64,000 nt of DNA from CADDZP01 sp035948135 (GCA_035948135.1 DASZJL010000025.1:1-64000), one strand, 5' to 3'; shown: positions 52,495 through 61,643, counted from the first letter of the stretch. The notes: a model not told the origin generated them from the letters alone. Made by a program: numbers and translations.

Positions 52495-53368
52495 CCTGGG
52501 TCACTGAGAGAGCTGCACCCATGGCGACGTCGCCATGCCACAGCCCCTCCCTCGCCCGGTCGGCGAGCAGGCGGCCGAGGTGGATGAGGATGCCTTGCGC
52601 GCCACCGAGGGGGCGCTCCGAATTGCGAGCGCGATCGAGGAGCCAGTCCGACCGCCCCTGGGCGTAGGCGCGCCGCAGGAGATAGTGCGGCGTCAAGCGG
52701 TCGAGGGGAACGTCGTGGACGACGGCGGCGGTGGGCACGTAGCGAATGCGGCCGCCGCCGGCCCGGAAGCGGCGGCAGAGGTCGACGTCGTCGTTGACCA
52801 TCGGCACGCCGGCTCGCGGGCCGAGGGCCTCGTCGAACCCGCCGACCGCGCGCAAGCGCTCGGTCGCGAACGCGGCGTTGGCCGTGAGCACGTAGTCGTC
52901 GGGATCGAGGTCCTTCTCGTCGACTCCTCGGTCGAAGGCGGCGAGGTAGCCGAGCCAGTCCGGTCCGAGCCAGCTGGGCAGATCGACGGCCGGATCGAGC
53001 TCGACCCGGCCGCCGGTGCCGTCGGCGCGTCCGGCGACGATGGGCTCCACCAGGTGCGCCAGCCAGTCCGGCGCGGGGACAACGTCATCGTCGAGGAAGG
53101 CCACGATGTCGCCCGCGGCGTGCGCGATCCCGGCGTTGCGCGCGTACGTGGCACCGGCGCGGCGCTCTGAGACGAGCGACGCCGGTACCGGGAAGTCAGC
53201 GACGGTCGTTTCGAACGCCGCCGCCGTCTCCCGACCGTCGCCGTTGTCGACGACGACGACGTCCCAGGCCTGGCCGGGATCGACCTGTCGGGCCAACGCC
53301 CGCAGGGCGCGCGCCAGCCCGTCGGGACGCCGGAACGTGGGGACGACGACGGTGACCTTCGGCGTCAC
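52430..53368 (-). CDS. Family 2 glycosyltransferase
   Basis: A 312-residue GT-A enzyme: VTVVVPTFRRPDGLARALRAL, then VVVVDNGDGRE, and AFLDDDVVPAPDW. NDDVDLCRRFRAGGGRIRY holds the acidic catalytic-base region typical of GT2 enzymes with a GalNAc- or rhamnosyl-like fold. The GTG at 53368 is preferred because it overlaps the upstream methyltransferase stop codon (GTGA). The 3' end overlaps the opposing GT2 gene by 65 bp. Confidence 0.85.
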   Translation of the reverse strand: MTPKVTVVVPTFRRPDGLARALRALARQVDPGQAWDVVVVDNGDGRETAAAFETTVADFPVPASLVSERRAGATYARNAGIAHAAGDIVAFLDDDVVPAPDWLAHLVEPIVAGRADGTGGRVELDPAVDLPSWLGPDWLGYLAAFDRGVDEKDLDPDDYVLTANAAFATERLRAVGGFDEALGPRAGVPMVNDDVDLCRRFRAGGGRIRYVPTAAVVHDVPLDRLTPHYLLRRAYAQGRSDWLLDRARNSERPLGGAQGILIHLGRLLADRAREGLWHGDVAMGAALSVTQVSGFLREAAAGKLQGRRATAP

Positions 53369-54192
53369 ACCGCGGGACGGCCCCGCGCCCACGCGCACGG
53401 AGCGCCGAGACGGCGGAGCGTCAGCTGGAAGGCGATCCGGTCGACGTCAAGATCGCGGAGGCGCCAGCTCGGCGGTGGAAAGCCCTCGCCGAACGGCATG
53501 AAGAACGGGCCGCCGTGGTCGAGCACCTCGAAGCCGGCGGCTTCGAGCATCCGGCGGTGCCCGACGAGGTTCGGCGTCCACCACTGGGGCTTGCCTCGCC
53601 CATCCAGCGCAGCCGCCGGCCGGCGGGGGTGGGTGAGCGTCTCCCACAGCGAGATCACGTCGTAGCTGAGGAGCTCGCCATCGGTGACGGTGCGCAGCGC
53701 GGCGAGGGCCTTCACCGGGTCACGGAGGTGCAGCAGCAGGGCGCCGATGAAGACGAAGTCGAAGCGGCCCAGTCGCTCGGGGGACGCGTCGTAGACGAGG
53801 CAGTCCACCCGCTTCACGCGAGACCCGAGGGCGTCGCGGGCCAGCACGAAGTTCTCGTTGACGCCGACGGAGGTGTTGGCGGGCCGGGTGAGCGTCGAGG
53901 GCCGAGGGTCGGGCCAGTCGTATTGGCCGGGGTCGTCGATGTCGAGGGCGACGACCTCTTCGGCGCCGCGACGCTCCATCTCGAAGGCCCAGAAGCCGTC
54001 CGACGTCCCGACGTCGAGGCAGCGCTTCCCCCGCAGCGACGGCGGCAGGGGAACCCGCGGCGCGGTCCGCGGCATGTCGTAGTGGCCGGCGGTGCGGACA
54101 CCACCCGGCAGTTCGATGGTGTGGTACCAGTCGCGCTCGGCGACGGCCTTCCGGAGCGCGTCGGCGTCGTCGGCGCTCACGGGCGATGCCAC
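53365..54192 (-). CDS. Class I methyltransferase, CmoB/DUF1698-like
   Basis: A 275-residue protein with the SAM core RCLDVGTSDGFWAFEMERRG, VALDIDDPGQYDW and DFVFIGALLLHLRDPVKAL, and an N-terminal WYHTIELPGGVRTAGHYD that resembles the family of CmoB-like enzymes. In a glycan locus a sugar or lipid target is more likely than tRNA, but this is inference. The GTG at 54192 has TAGCCT exactly 7 nt upstream. Its stop codon overlaps the GT2 start. Confidence 0.77.
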   Translation of the reverse strand: MASPVSADDADALRKAVAERDWYHTIELPGGVRTAGHYDMPRTAPRVPLPPSLRGKRCLDVGTSDGFWAFEMERRGAEEVVALDIDDPGQYDWPDPRPSTLTRPANTSVGVNENFVLARDALGSRVKRVDCLVYDASPERLGRFDFVFIGALLLHLRDPVKALAALRTVTDGELLSYDVISLWETLTHPRRPAAALDGRGKPQWWTPNLVGHRRMLEAAGFEVLDHGGPFFMPFGEGFPPPSWRLRDLDVDRIAFQLTLRRLGAPCAWARGRPAV

Positions 54193-54199
54193 GCGGGCC

Positions 54200-54205
54200 A
54201 GGCTA
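54200..54205 (-). promoter_or_regulatory. Putative leaderless -10 box of the CmoB-like methyltransferase
   Basis: TAGCCT on the minus strand, exactly 7 nt before the GTG at 54192. It lies in the 18-bp gap after the PHP-domain gene, so the downstream pair can be transcribed separately. Confidence 0.5.
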
Positions 54206-54210
54206 CGCAG

Positions 54211-55047
54211 TCAGGATCGCCGGGCCGCGAGGTCCTCGAGGGCAGAGTCGGGGACGTCGAGGTCGCCCCTGCCGATCCCCACCTGGAGGTCGGGCTTGTA
54301 GCTGCCATGGTGGTCGGACCCACCGGTGACGACCAGCCCATGGCGCTTGGCCAGCGTCGCCACCCCCGCCCGCTCCTCGGGGCTGTAGCGGCCGTAGATC
54401 CCTTCGGCGCCGGCCAGGCCGAGCTCGGCCAGCTCGCCGACGGCGCGGTCGAGTTCCGCCGGCTCCAGACCCAGGCTCAGCGGATGGGCGAGCACGGGCA
54501 CCGCGTTCGACTCCCGCGCCAGCTTGATGGCGGCGTCGGGGTACAAGCGCTCCTTCTCGACGTAGCCGGGCTTGCCCTTGGCCAGGTACACGTCGAACGC
54601 CTCCTGGATGCTGGACACCACGCCGTTGCGCACCAGCACGGCGGCCACGTGGGGGCGGCCGATGCCCTTGCCGCCGGCCTCGGCCTCGACCTCCTCCGGC
54701 GTGATGGGCAGGCCCAGCTCACCTGCGAGTCGCTCGAACATGCGGGCGTTGCGGTCGTCCCGGGCCTGCTGCAGCCGGACCAGCTCGGCTTCCAGCGGCC
54801 CGCCCGGCTCGACGAAGTAGATGAGGATGTGCATCGTGCCCTTCGGCACTTCGCACGAGATCTCGCAACCCGGCACCAGCTCCACGCCGACCTCGGCGGC
54901 CCGCTTGCCCGCCGCCTCCAGCCCGTCCATGCGGTCGTGGTCGGTCAGGGCGACGGCCCGGCAGCCGTTGGCCGCCGCCAGCTCGGGTATGCGCTCGGGC
55001 GGGTCAGAGCCGTCGGACGCCGTCGAGTGGGTGTGGAGGTCGATCAT
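54211..55047 (-). CDS. PHP-domain phosphoesterase
   Basis: A 278-residue metal-dependent hydrolase. Metal-binding motifs appear in order: DLHTHSTASDG at the N-terminus, LTDHDRMDG, PGCEIS, LAHPLSLG and GSDHHGSYKPD. The arrangement is that of stand-alone PHP phosphoesterases (YciV/TrpH type) that hydrolyse nucleoside 3',5'-bisphosphates or short RNA 5' ends. One such product is the 3',5'-ADP left by sulfotransferases, which may or may not be relevant here. The ATG shares one base with the upstream stop codon (TGATG). Confidence 0.87.
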   Translation of the reverse strand: MIDLHTHSTASDGSDPPERIPELAAANGCRAVALTDHDRMDGLEAAGKRAAEVGVELVPGCEISCEVPKGTMHILIYFVEPGGPLEAELVRLQQARDDRNARMFERLAGELGLPITPEEVEAEAGGKGIGRPHVAAVLVRNGVVSSIQEAFDVYLAKGKPGYVEKERLYPDAAIKLARESNAVPVLAHPLSLGLEPAELDRAVGELAELGLAGAEGIYGRYSPEERAGVATLAKRHGLVVTGGSDHHGSYKPDLQVGIGRGDLDVPDSALEDLAARRS

Positions 55048-55757
55048 CAGAGAGGCGGGGGCGCGGCCTGGGTGTTGGGCCACCCGTCGATCGGAGGGTA
55101 CGGCACGGGCTCGCCGCCCTTCGGTGTGGGTCGTTGGGAGCGGAACTTGAGGTCGGCGTCGCGGCTCATGAACACCGACGTCACCCACTGGTAGGCCTTG
55201 GTCGGACCGGGGCCCGCGAAGTCGACCTGCAGCAGGCCGGCGTCGCGCAGCACGGCCGCCGGTTCGGGGAACCAGTCGGTGTTGTCGAGCACGACGAGGG
55301 CGCCGGGGGCCAGGTGGGGGACCGCGTGGCGCGCCGCCTCCTCGCGCAGCAGGCCGTCGATGACGACGACATCCCAGGGCCCACCGTCGGCGACCGATGC
55401 GACGTAGCGATCAGGGTCCGTGGCCAGCCGGATGGAGACCACCGAGGGATCGATGCGCGTTCTCAGCACTTCCACCCACGCCGGATCGTTCTCGACCGAC
55501 ACGATCTCGGCGACGCGCGACTGCCAGAACATCGTCGAGGCGCCGGCACCGAACTCGAACATGCGGCGGCCGCTGAGGTCGAGGCTGTCGAGAAAGGCCG
55601 TGGCCGGATAGGTGATCCACGGCACCGGATTGCCGTCCTGGTCCACAGGATGGCCGGCGAGGGCGGAGCGGGCATGGCCTTCGTCGATCACCAGTCGCTT
55701 GGCGGCTCGGCCCACTCTGCTCAGACGGCGGGCGATGACGATCGGGTTTCGCTCCAT
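55047..55757 (-). CDS. Class I methyltransferase-like protein
   Basis: A protein of about 236 residues with a Rossmann core: RRMFEFGAGASTMFWQSRV takes the place of motif I, then SVENDPAWVEVLRTRI, and VVVIDGLLREEAARHAVPHL. The pattern resembles FkbM-neighbour proteins in glycan clusters; activity is unproven. The ATG at 55757 is used; TAGGTT 13 nt upstream implies a very short leader, and a TTG at 55772 is a poorer alternative. It lies 16 bp after the FkbM gene and overlaps the PHP gene start by one base. Confidence 0.7.
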   Translation of the reverse strand: MERNPIVIARRLSRVGRAAKRLVIDEGHARSALAGHPVDQDGNPVPWITYPATAFLDSLDLSGRRMFEFGAGASTMFWQSRVAEIVSVENDPAWVEVLRTRIDPSVVSIRLATDPDRYVASVADGGPWDVVVIDGLLREEAARHAVPHLAPGALVVLDNTDWFPEPAAVLRDAGLLQVDFAGPGPTKAYQWVTSVFMSRDADLKFRSQRPTPKGGEPVPYPPIDGWPNTQAAPPPL

Positions 55758-55773
55758 CGCGGAGTGCGGCAAC

Positions 55774-56748
55774 CTACCGCGTGGTCCGCTCGTCGATGCC
55801 GACGTCGGTCACGATCGCCGCTCGGGCGTCCGGCACCAGCAGGTAGTCCCATGTGCCGTACCGGTCGAACAGCGGGCCCGACCCCAGCGCCTCTTCGGGT
55901 ATGGGCACGAGCGTCGCCCGGCGCATGGCGTAGACGCGCGCTGCTGTTGCTGTCACCAGGCCCGGGAGCAACCGGCGCAGCGGCTGGTTCACGTCGTGGA
56001 CCTCGACCATGACGGCGGGGCCCAGGCGCACCAGGTCGTCCCATGCGGCCTCGAAGAGGGCAGCTTCCAGACCCTCGACGTCGAGCTTGACGAGATCGCA
56101 GGAACCGAGGACGTCGGTGATGGGGACGCCTTGCACGCGGACCACCGAGCCGTCGGAGAACTCGGGGACGAGGGTGGCGTTGCCGGGCGTGGCGGCGTCG
56201 AACGACGGCGGGACGGCGAGATCGACGAAGCCGGCGGGGCCAGCCACCACGGCCGCCTCGTGCACGTCGACGTTGGTGATCCCATTCTCGGCCAGGTTGG
56301 CGCGCAAGATGGCGGCCGACTCCGGGTGCGGCTCATAGGCGCGGTAGGAGCCCTGGGCGGCGCGCCCGCCGGGCACCGTGTAGAAGCCGATGTTGGCCCC
56401 GATCTCGACCACCTCGCGGGCCCGGGCGCACAGGGCTTCCCACACGCGGGGACCGGCGCCCAACCGCGCGACCTCGTCCATGCCCAACCAGTACGTCCAC
56501 TGGGTCACGCCGGAGGCGCCGTTGACGAACCGCACGTCGGGCCGCCCCGGCGGGTTGAAGGAGCGCACCGACTCGGGCACGGGCCGAAGGCGGGCCACGC
56601 GCAGAAGGTTGCTGGGCCGAGCGGCGGGGTCGGTGCGAAGCGCTTGGTCGTAGCGCCGGCGAGCGCGTTCCAACAGCGTCGCCGGAGCGACCGAGACTGT
56701 GCCGACGACGGCCGAGCGCGCCAACCGGCGTGCGTCCTGTCGGTTCAT
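55774..56748 (-). CDS. FkbM-family methyltransferase
   Basis: A 324-residue protein with the FkbM pattern: VVEIGANIGFYTVPGG, YRAYEPHPESAAIL, NVDVHEAAV and LVKLDVEGLEAALFEAAW. FkbM enzymes O-methylate sugars or polyketides. It is divergent from a second FkbM gene at 56814, with a third directly behind that one; the three differ clearly in length and sequence, so they are not recent copies. The ATG at 56748 is used. Confidence 0.83.
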   Translation of the reverse strand: MNRQDARRLARSAVVGTVSVAPATLLERARRRYDQALRTDPAARPSNLLRVARLRPVPESVRSFNPPGRPDVRFVNGASGVTQWTYWLGMDEVARLGAGPRVWEALCARAREVVEIGANIGFYTVPGGRAAQGSYRAYEPHPESAAILRANLAENGITNVDVHEAAVVAGPAGFVDLAVPPSFDAATPGNATLVPEFSDGSVVRVQGVPITDVLGSCDLVKLDVEGLEAALFEAAWDDLVRLGPAVMVEVHDVNQPLRRLLPGLVTATAARVYAMRRATLVPIPEEALGSGPLFDRYGTWDYLLVPDARAAIVTDVGIDERTTR

Positions 56749-56800
56749 CTGAACGTGATGTCCCGCAAGGCGAGCAGCGTAGTGAGGCGTCCGCCCGCCC

Positions 56801-56806
56801 TACCCT
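56801..56806 (+). promoter_or_regulatory. Putative leaderless -10 box of the second FkbM gene
   Basis: TACCCT exactly 7 nt before the ATG at 56814, in the 65-bp gap between divergent FkbM genes. Confidence 0.5.
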
Positions 56807-56813
56807 GACGGCG

Positions 56814-57680
56814 ATGCCGCTGGCCGATGCGCTCCGCGAACGGAACGTGCTCGAGAAGCTCCGCCGCTTCGGTCCCGCCCGCCGACTCCTCCGCTCGGCC
56901 GACTTTGCGGTGTGGCGACGGGTGCGGGGCACGAGCCAGCCCGTGCGGGTCCGATGGCTCCAGCACATGTCGTACTACCTGCCGAGCCACGGCGCCGAGC
57001 CCGAGCTCGCGGCGCTGATGATCGCCCTCGTCCGCGAGTTGCCCATCCGCGTGTTCCTCGACGTCGGCGCCAACTTCGGCTACTACTCCTGGCTCCTCGG
57101 TGAGCACGCTGCCGACGGGCTCGAGACCCACCTCTTCGAGCCGGATCCCCGCAATCAGCGCCTCGTGCGCGACACGCTCGGGCGCCGTCGCTCGACGAAT
57201 GCCGTCCTGCACGAGGTGGCGCTGGGCGCCGAGGACGGGAGCGCCCTCTTCTACCGCGACCTCGACACCGGCCACCGCGGCAGCTTGGTCGCTGACGCGG
57301 CCCTGACGGCCGGCGTCAGCACGCCCGTCCGCCGGCTCGACGCCGAGGTGCCGACGCGCTCGCCAATGGCCCTCGTCAAGATCGACGTCGAGGGAGGCGA
57401 GGAACAGGTGCTGGCCGGCGCCGCCGCCCTCCTCGCCACCGGGCCCATCGTCGTGGTCGAGTGTTTCCACCACGACGACAACGCGGCGTGGACACAGCTC
57501 GCGGCCATGCCCGGGTACGAGATCTTCGACGCCGTCACTGCCGATGTGGTCACCGCCGCGACCACGAACTACTGGGCCGTCCCGCCCAGCCTCTCGGTCG
57601 ACGACCTGTCGCGCGTGCGAGCCGAGCGCGACCGCCTTCTGCGAGCGCCGAAGCTGGTGCCGGCGGAGTCTGGTCGGTGA
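56814..57680 (+). CDS. FkbM-family methyltransferase
   Basis: A 288-residue protein: RVFLDVGANFGYYSWLLGEH, LFEPDPRNQRLV, AVLHEVALGAEDGSALFY and ALVKIDVEGGEEQVLAGA. All FkbM motifs are present. The ATG at 56814 is preferred over earlier in-frame codons because of the TACCCT box 7 nt upstream. The stop codon overlaps the start of the third FkbM gene (GTGA), so the pair is translationally coupled and may act at different positions of the same glycan. Confidence 0.84.
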   Translation: MPLADALRERNVLEKLRRFGPARRLLRSADFAVWRRVRGTSQPVRVRWLQHMSYYLPSHGAEPELAALMIALVRELPIRVFLDVGANFGYYSWLLGEHAADGLETHLFEPDPRNQRLVRDTLGRRRSTNAVLHEVALGAEDGSALFYRDLDTGHRGSLVADAALTAGVSTPVRRLDAEVPTRSPMALVKIDVEGGEEQVLAGAAALLATGPIVVVECFHHDDNAAWTQLAAMPGYEIFDAVTADVVTAATTNYWAVPPSLSVDDLSRVRAERDRLLRAPKLVPAESGR

Positions 57681-58633
57681 CGACGGCGTTCCGTCGCGAG
57701 CAGCGCGGCACCTGGCTCAAGCGAGTGCTGTGGCGCCCCTTCGGCCCCGCCGCCCTCCGCATCGGCCAGGGCAAAGGCCCCGTCGCCCTCCGTGCCCTCG
57801 CCTTGCGGCGGGGTGCGTTCCCGTACCTCCGGGCCAAGGACGAGCCCTTCGAGCAGCAGCTCGACCATGGCGTCTTCGTGGGCGGGACGAGAGACATGCT
57901 GTCCCTCTATGTCCACACTTTCGGGGTCTGGGAGCCGTACCTGTCCGAGTTTGTGCGGGGTCGCCTCTCGCCGGGCGACGTGTTCGTCGACGTCGGCGCC
58001 AACACCGGCTGGTACACGCTGCTCGCTGCCCAACGGGTCAAGCCCGGCGGTCACGTCGTCGCCGTCGAGGCGTCGGCCGCCATCGTGACCCAGCTCGAAC
58101 GCCAGCTGGCCCGCAACGACGTCACCAATGTGCGGATCGTCCAGGAGGCGGTGAGCGACCACGAAGGCCGAGTGACCGTCGAGCTCGGTCCCGCCGAACA
58201 CACCGGCATGACCAAGGCGGTGCGCGCCGCCGAGCAGGGTGCCGGGGTGCCGTGCCGCCCGCTGGGCCAGATGTTGCGGGACGACGAGTGGCCGCTCGTC
58301 CGCCTCGTCAAGATCGACGTGGAAGGGGCCGAGTTCGCGGCCGTGCGGGGTCTGGCCGCGAGCCTCGACCGGCTTCCGGAACGCGCCGAGGTGGTCGTCG
58401 AGGTCGGCGCCCACCGCACCACTGACACCGACGAGGTTCGCGCCTTGTTCGCCACGTTCGAGGACGCGGGCTACACGGGGTACGCGGTCCCGAACGGCTA
58501 CGAAGTCGAGCACTACCTTGCCTATAGTCCCCGCCGGTCCTTCCCGCGGATCGATGCTTCAACGCTGAGCGGCCAGGTCGACGTGGTGTTCAGCCGACAT
58601 GGAGGCGACGAGTTGCCCCTCAACCACGACTGA
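57677..58633 (+). CDS. FkbM-family methyltransferase
   Basis: A 318-residue protein: VFVDVGANTGWYTLLAAQRV, VAVEASAAIVTQL, NVRIVQEAVSDHEGRVTVEL and LVKIDVEGAEFAAVRGL. The first 70 residues are basic and contain no clear membrane helix. The GTG at 57677 overlaps the previous stop codon. It lies 21 bp before the epimerase gene, which is probably in the same operon. Confidence 0.84.
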   Translation: MTTAFRREQRGTWLKRVLWRPFGPAALRIGQGKGPVALRALALRRGAFPYLRAKDEPFEQQLDHGVFVGGTRDMLSLYVHTFGVWEPYLSEFVRGRLSPGDVFVDVGANTGWYTLLAAQRVKPGGHVVAVEASAAIVTQLERQLARNDVTNVRIVQEAVSDHEGRVTVELGPAEHTGMTKAVRAAEQGAGVPCRPLGQMLRDDEWPLVRLVKIDVEGAEFAAVRGLAASLDRLPERAEVVVEVGAHRTTDTDEVRALFATFEDAGYTGYAVPNGYEVEHYLAYSPRRSFPRIDASTLSGQVDVVFSRHGGDELPLNHD

Positions 58634-58654
58634 CGTGCGAACCAAGCTGGGGTC

Positions 58655-59719
58655 ATGAGCGTCGCCCTCGTCACCGGCTCGGCCGGGTTGATCGGTTCGG
58701 AGACCGTGGCTGCCTTCGCGGCTCTCGGCTACGACGTCGTGGGTGTCGACAACGACATGCGTCGGGTGTTCTTCGGCGACGAAGCCTCGACGGCATGGAA
58801 CCGCGAACGGCTCGAGCGCACGGTGAAGAACTATCGCCACGCCGATCTCGACGTCCGCGACCGCGACGGCGTCGATGCGCTCTTCGCCACCTACGGAGAC
58901 GCCATCGAAGTCGTCGTGCACACTGCCGCCCAGCCCTCGCACGACTGGGCGGCCCGTGAACCCTTCGTCGACTTCGACATCAACGCCGGCGGCACCCTCA
59001 ACGTGCTCGAGGCGACCCGGCAGCACGCCCCTGGTGCGACGTTCATCTTCACCTCGACGAACAAGGTCTACGGCGACACGCCCAACCGCCTGCCACTCGT
59101 CGAGCTCGAGACCAGGTGGGAGATCGAGCCCGGACACACCTACGAGGGCGGCATCCGCGAGGACATGTCGATCGACGCGACGCTGCACAGCGTTTTCGGC
59201 GCTTCCAAGGTGGCTGCCGACGTCCTCGTGCAGGAGTACGGGCGCTACTTCGAGATGCGCACCGCCTGCTTCCGGGGCGGCACGCTCACCGGCCCGGGCC
59301 ACGCCGCGACCGCGCTACACGGCTTCCTCGGGTACGTGATGCGCTGCGTCATCGAGGGCCGCCCGTACGAGGTGTACGGGTACGGCGGCAAGCAGGTGCG
59401 CGACGCCATTCACAGTTCCGACCTGGTGCGCGCCTTCACGGAAGTGGTCCGGGCGCCCCGCAGCGGCGAGGTCTACAACATCGGTGGCGGTCGCTTCAGC
59501 AACGCATCCGTGCTGGAGGCGATCGCGCTCAGCGAGGAGATCGCCGGGCGCAAGCTGGACTGGACCTACGTCGAGACCAACCGCATCGGCGACCACATCT
59601 GGTGGATCGGCGACAATGGGCGCTTTGAATCGCACTACCCGGGCTGGAAGCTCGAGTACGACGTGCCGGCGATCCTGCAGGAGATCTACGACGTCAACCG
59701 GTCGCGCTGGTCGACCTGA
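58655..59719 (+). CDS. NAD-dependent NDP-sugar epimerase/dehydratase (CDP-tyvelose epimerase-like)
   Basis: A 354-residue extended SDR. The N-terminal NAD motif is ALVTGSAGLIGSE, the Ser/Thr segment is FIFTSTNKVYGD, and the region GYGGKQVRDAIHSSDLVRAF is typical of sugar epimerases related to CDP-paratose 2-epimerase. The active-site YxxxK is FGASK (residues 181-185), so the catalytic Tyr is Phe while Lys is kept. It probably makes an activated sugar for the adjoining transferases, but the Phe makes the reaction uncertain. The 3' end overlaps the convergent SGNH-like gene by 34 bp. Confidence 0.8.
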   Translation: MSVALVTGSAGLIGSETVAAFAALGYDVVGVDNDMRRVFFGDEASTAWNRERLERTVKNYRHADLDVRDRDGVDALFATYGDAIEVVVHTAAQPSHDWAAREPFVDFDINAGGTLNVLEATRQHAPGATFIFTSTNKVYGDTPNRLPLVELETRWEIEPGHTYEGGIREDMSIDATLHSVFGASKVAADVLVQEYGRYFEMRTACFRGGTLTGPGHAATALHGFLGYVMRCVIEGRPYEVYGYGGKQVRDAIHSSDLVRAFTEVVRAPRSGEVYNIGGGRFSNASVLEAIALSEEIAGRKLDWTYVETNRIGDHIWWIGDNGRFESHYPGWKLEYDVPAILQEIYDVNRSRWST

Positions 59720-60399
59720 CCGTCTGACAACAGGATCGGCTCCAGCTCCTGGGCGAGCTGGCGGTGGTACTCGTCGCGCAGGTGAAAGAAGTCGTGGTTG
59801 CGGAATCGCCCGTAGACGGACGGATCGAGGGCCGGACACCGTACGAAGTCGGCGCCGAAGGTTGCTGCCAGCTTCTCGTTGGCCTCGCGGGCGCGCCGCC
59901 CATGGTCACGGCCGTACAGGCGCGAGACCTCGAACACGGGGAGCACGACGACCCGCGGCGCCTGTTTCCTCAGGCGGGTGACGATGTGCTCGATGAGGGC
60001 GACAAGCTCCTCGGGCGTGGTGTACGACGCCCGGTAGATACGCGTGATTACCAGACGGACCAGCAGCAGTGGCAGCCGCAGTATCCAGCGCCACCCGAAG
60101 TTGGGCGGGGTGAAGAAGAAGCTCTCGCGGATGAACTTCAAGCCCACCTTGCGCAGCCCGCGCATGATGAAGTGCGGAAAGCGTGCGGTGATGTCGGGGA
60201 CCCCGAGCTGCACGAGGGCGACGTCGTAGCTGCCGAGCTCGCGGTCGTCGAGATCGGCGGCCACCATGAATGCCGGGAGGCCCGCGTAGTGGAGCACGTC
60301 GACGGTCGCCGGATAGGTGTCCTTGGCCACGTGGGCATACCCGATGGCTCCGAAGTCGGTGCCCATCGAGTCGGTGATCATCAGGACCCGCGGCTTCAT
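59686..60399 (-). CDS. SGNH-hydrolase-like protein
   Basis: A 237-residue protein. The N-terminus LMITDSMGTDFG resembles the GDS block of SGNH esterases, and the C-terminal NHDFFHLRDEYHRQLAQEL could hold the block V His; a hydrophobic, basic middle (LRLPLLLVRLVITRIYR) is unusual. It may add or remove an acyl group on the glycan, but the catalytic assignment is tentative. The ATG at 60399 overlaps the stop codon of the upstream GT4 gene (ATGA). Confidence 0.6.
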   Translation of the reverse strand: MKPRVLMITDSMGTDFGAIGYAHVAKDTYPATVDVLHYAGLPAFMVAADLDDRELGSYDVALVQLGVPDITARFPHFIMRGLRKVGLKFIRESFFFTPPNFGWRWILRLPLLLVRLVITRIYRASYTTPEELVALIEHIVTRLRKQAPRVVVLPVFEVSRLYGRDHGRRAREANEKLAATFGADFVRCPALDPSVYGRFRNHDFFHLRDEYHRQLAQELEPILLSDGQVDQRDRLTS

Positions 60400-61643
60400 T
60401 CGATGAGTGCCTCGACGAACCGCTCCGCTTGACGGAGGGTGGCCTCGGCCGACAGCTCGCGCTGGGCGTAGGTGGCTCCCCGCTCGCTGAGCCCGCTGGC
60501 CAGGGTTGCGTCGGTTGCCACCTTCTGGACGGCGGCGAGCAGCGATTCGGGATCCTCGGGCGGGACGATCAGCCCGCCCCCTGACCGCTGCACTTCCTCG
60601 GCCGTTGTCCCGCCGTCGGCCACGGCGGCCAGCACCGGTTTGCGGGCCGCGAAGTACGACGTGAGCTTGCTCGGCAGCGCCATGTCGACGATCGAGCCCC
60701 GCTCGTTGACCAGCAGCACATCGGCCGCCGCCATCATCCGGTTCGCGACGTGGCGAGGTTGGCTCGGAATGAACTGGACGCCGGCTACCCCGTTCGCGCG
60801 CGCTTCGATCATCGGACGCTGGCTGCCGTCGCCCATGAGCACGAACCGCACGGGCAGGCGTCGCTCGGAGGCCAAGCGCCCGGCGTCGACCACGTGCTCC
60901 AGCCCTTGCTTCAAGCCCATGTTGCCGGCGTGGAGAACGATCACTTCGTCGTCGCCCCACCCGTGGCTGGCGCGGATGGCCCGGATGTCGTCCGCGGTCA
61001 TCGAAGCGAGCGCATCCTCGTCGACCTCGACCCAGTTCCTGAGCACGCTGATGCGATCGGGCGCCACGCCGAAGCCCTCAACGTGCGGCTGGAAGCGCGG
61101 GGAGACGACGGCAACACGTGCCGCGCCCGATAGCACCCAGCCCTCGACTCGGCTGGTGGCCGACGCGACGGCACCACCGCCCGCGATGCCCGATTGGCGC
61201 GCACCCTGAGCGGACAGGTCCTGGATCACGATCCCGTAGCGCGACGACGTACGTCGGGCGTACTCGCGCGCGATGGCTCCGGTGCTCAGCGATGGGATGA
61301 CGCCGATGACGGCGTCACTCGCCGGGGCCCGGCGACCCATGGCGTGCAGCCAGAGCGTGGCCTCGTACGCGGCCCGGCGTACGGCCGACTGTCGCGGCGG
61401 GATGTAGTGCCACAGGCGGTTCACGGTCACGCCCTCGTGCAGCTCTCGCCTCTGCAAGAGGCCCTTGTACTCGGGGGCGATTCGCCATTCGGGGTAGTGG
61501 GGCATGGCGGTGATCACGTCGACGGTCGCGCCCAACGCCACCAGGTGCTCGGCCAAACGTGTGCTGTACGGCGCGATCCCGACGTGCTCGGGCCAGTAGA
61601 ACTGGGTGACGACGGTGAACCGGCGTCCGGCGAAGGCGCTCAC
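60396..61643 (-). CDS. Family 4 glycosyltransferase (WcaI-like)
   Basis: A 415-residue GT-B enzyme: FTVVTQFYWPEHVGIAPYSTR, TAMPHYPEWRIAPEYKG, then VIVLHAGNMGLKQGLEHVV in the donor domain and VDMALPSKLTSYFAARKPVLA. This layout matches colanic-acid WcaI fucosyltransferase-like proteins. The GTG at 61643 overlaps the upstream stop codon (GTGA). It belongs to the minus-strand operon 63788-59686. Confidence 0.86.
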   Translation of the reverse strand: MSAFAGRRFTVVTQFYWPEHVGIAPYSTRLAEHLVALGATVDVITAMPHYPEWRIAPEYKGLLQRRELHEGVTVNRLWHYIPPRQSAVRRAAYEATLWLHAMGRRAPASDAVIGVIPSLSTGAIAREYARRTSSRYGIVIQDLSAQGARQSGIAGGGAVASATSRVEGWVLSGAARVAVVSPRFQPHVEGFGVAPDRISVLRNWVEVDEDALASMTADDIRAIRASHGWGDDEVIVLHAGNMGLKQGLEHVVDAGRLASERRLPVRFVLMGDGSQRPMIEARANGVAGVQFIPSQPRHVANRMMAAADVLLVNERGSIVDMALPSKLTSYFAARKPVLAAVADGGTTAEEVQRSGGGLIVPPEDPESLLAAVQKVATDATLASGLSERGATYAQRELSAEATLRQAERFVEALIE

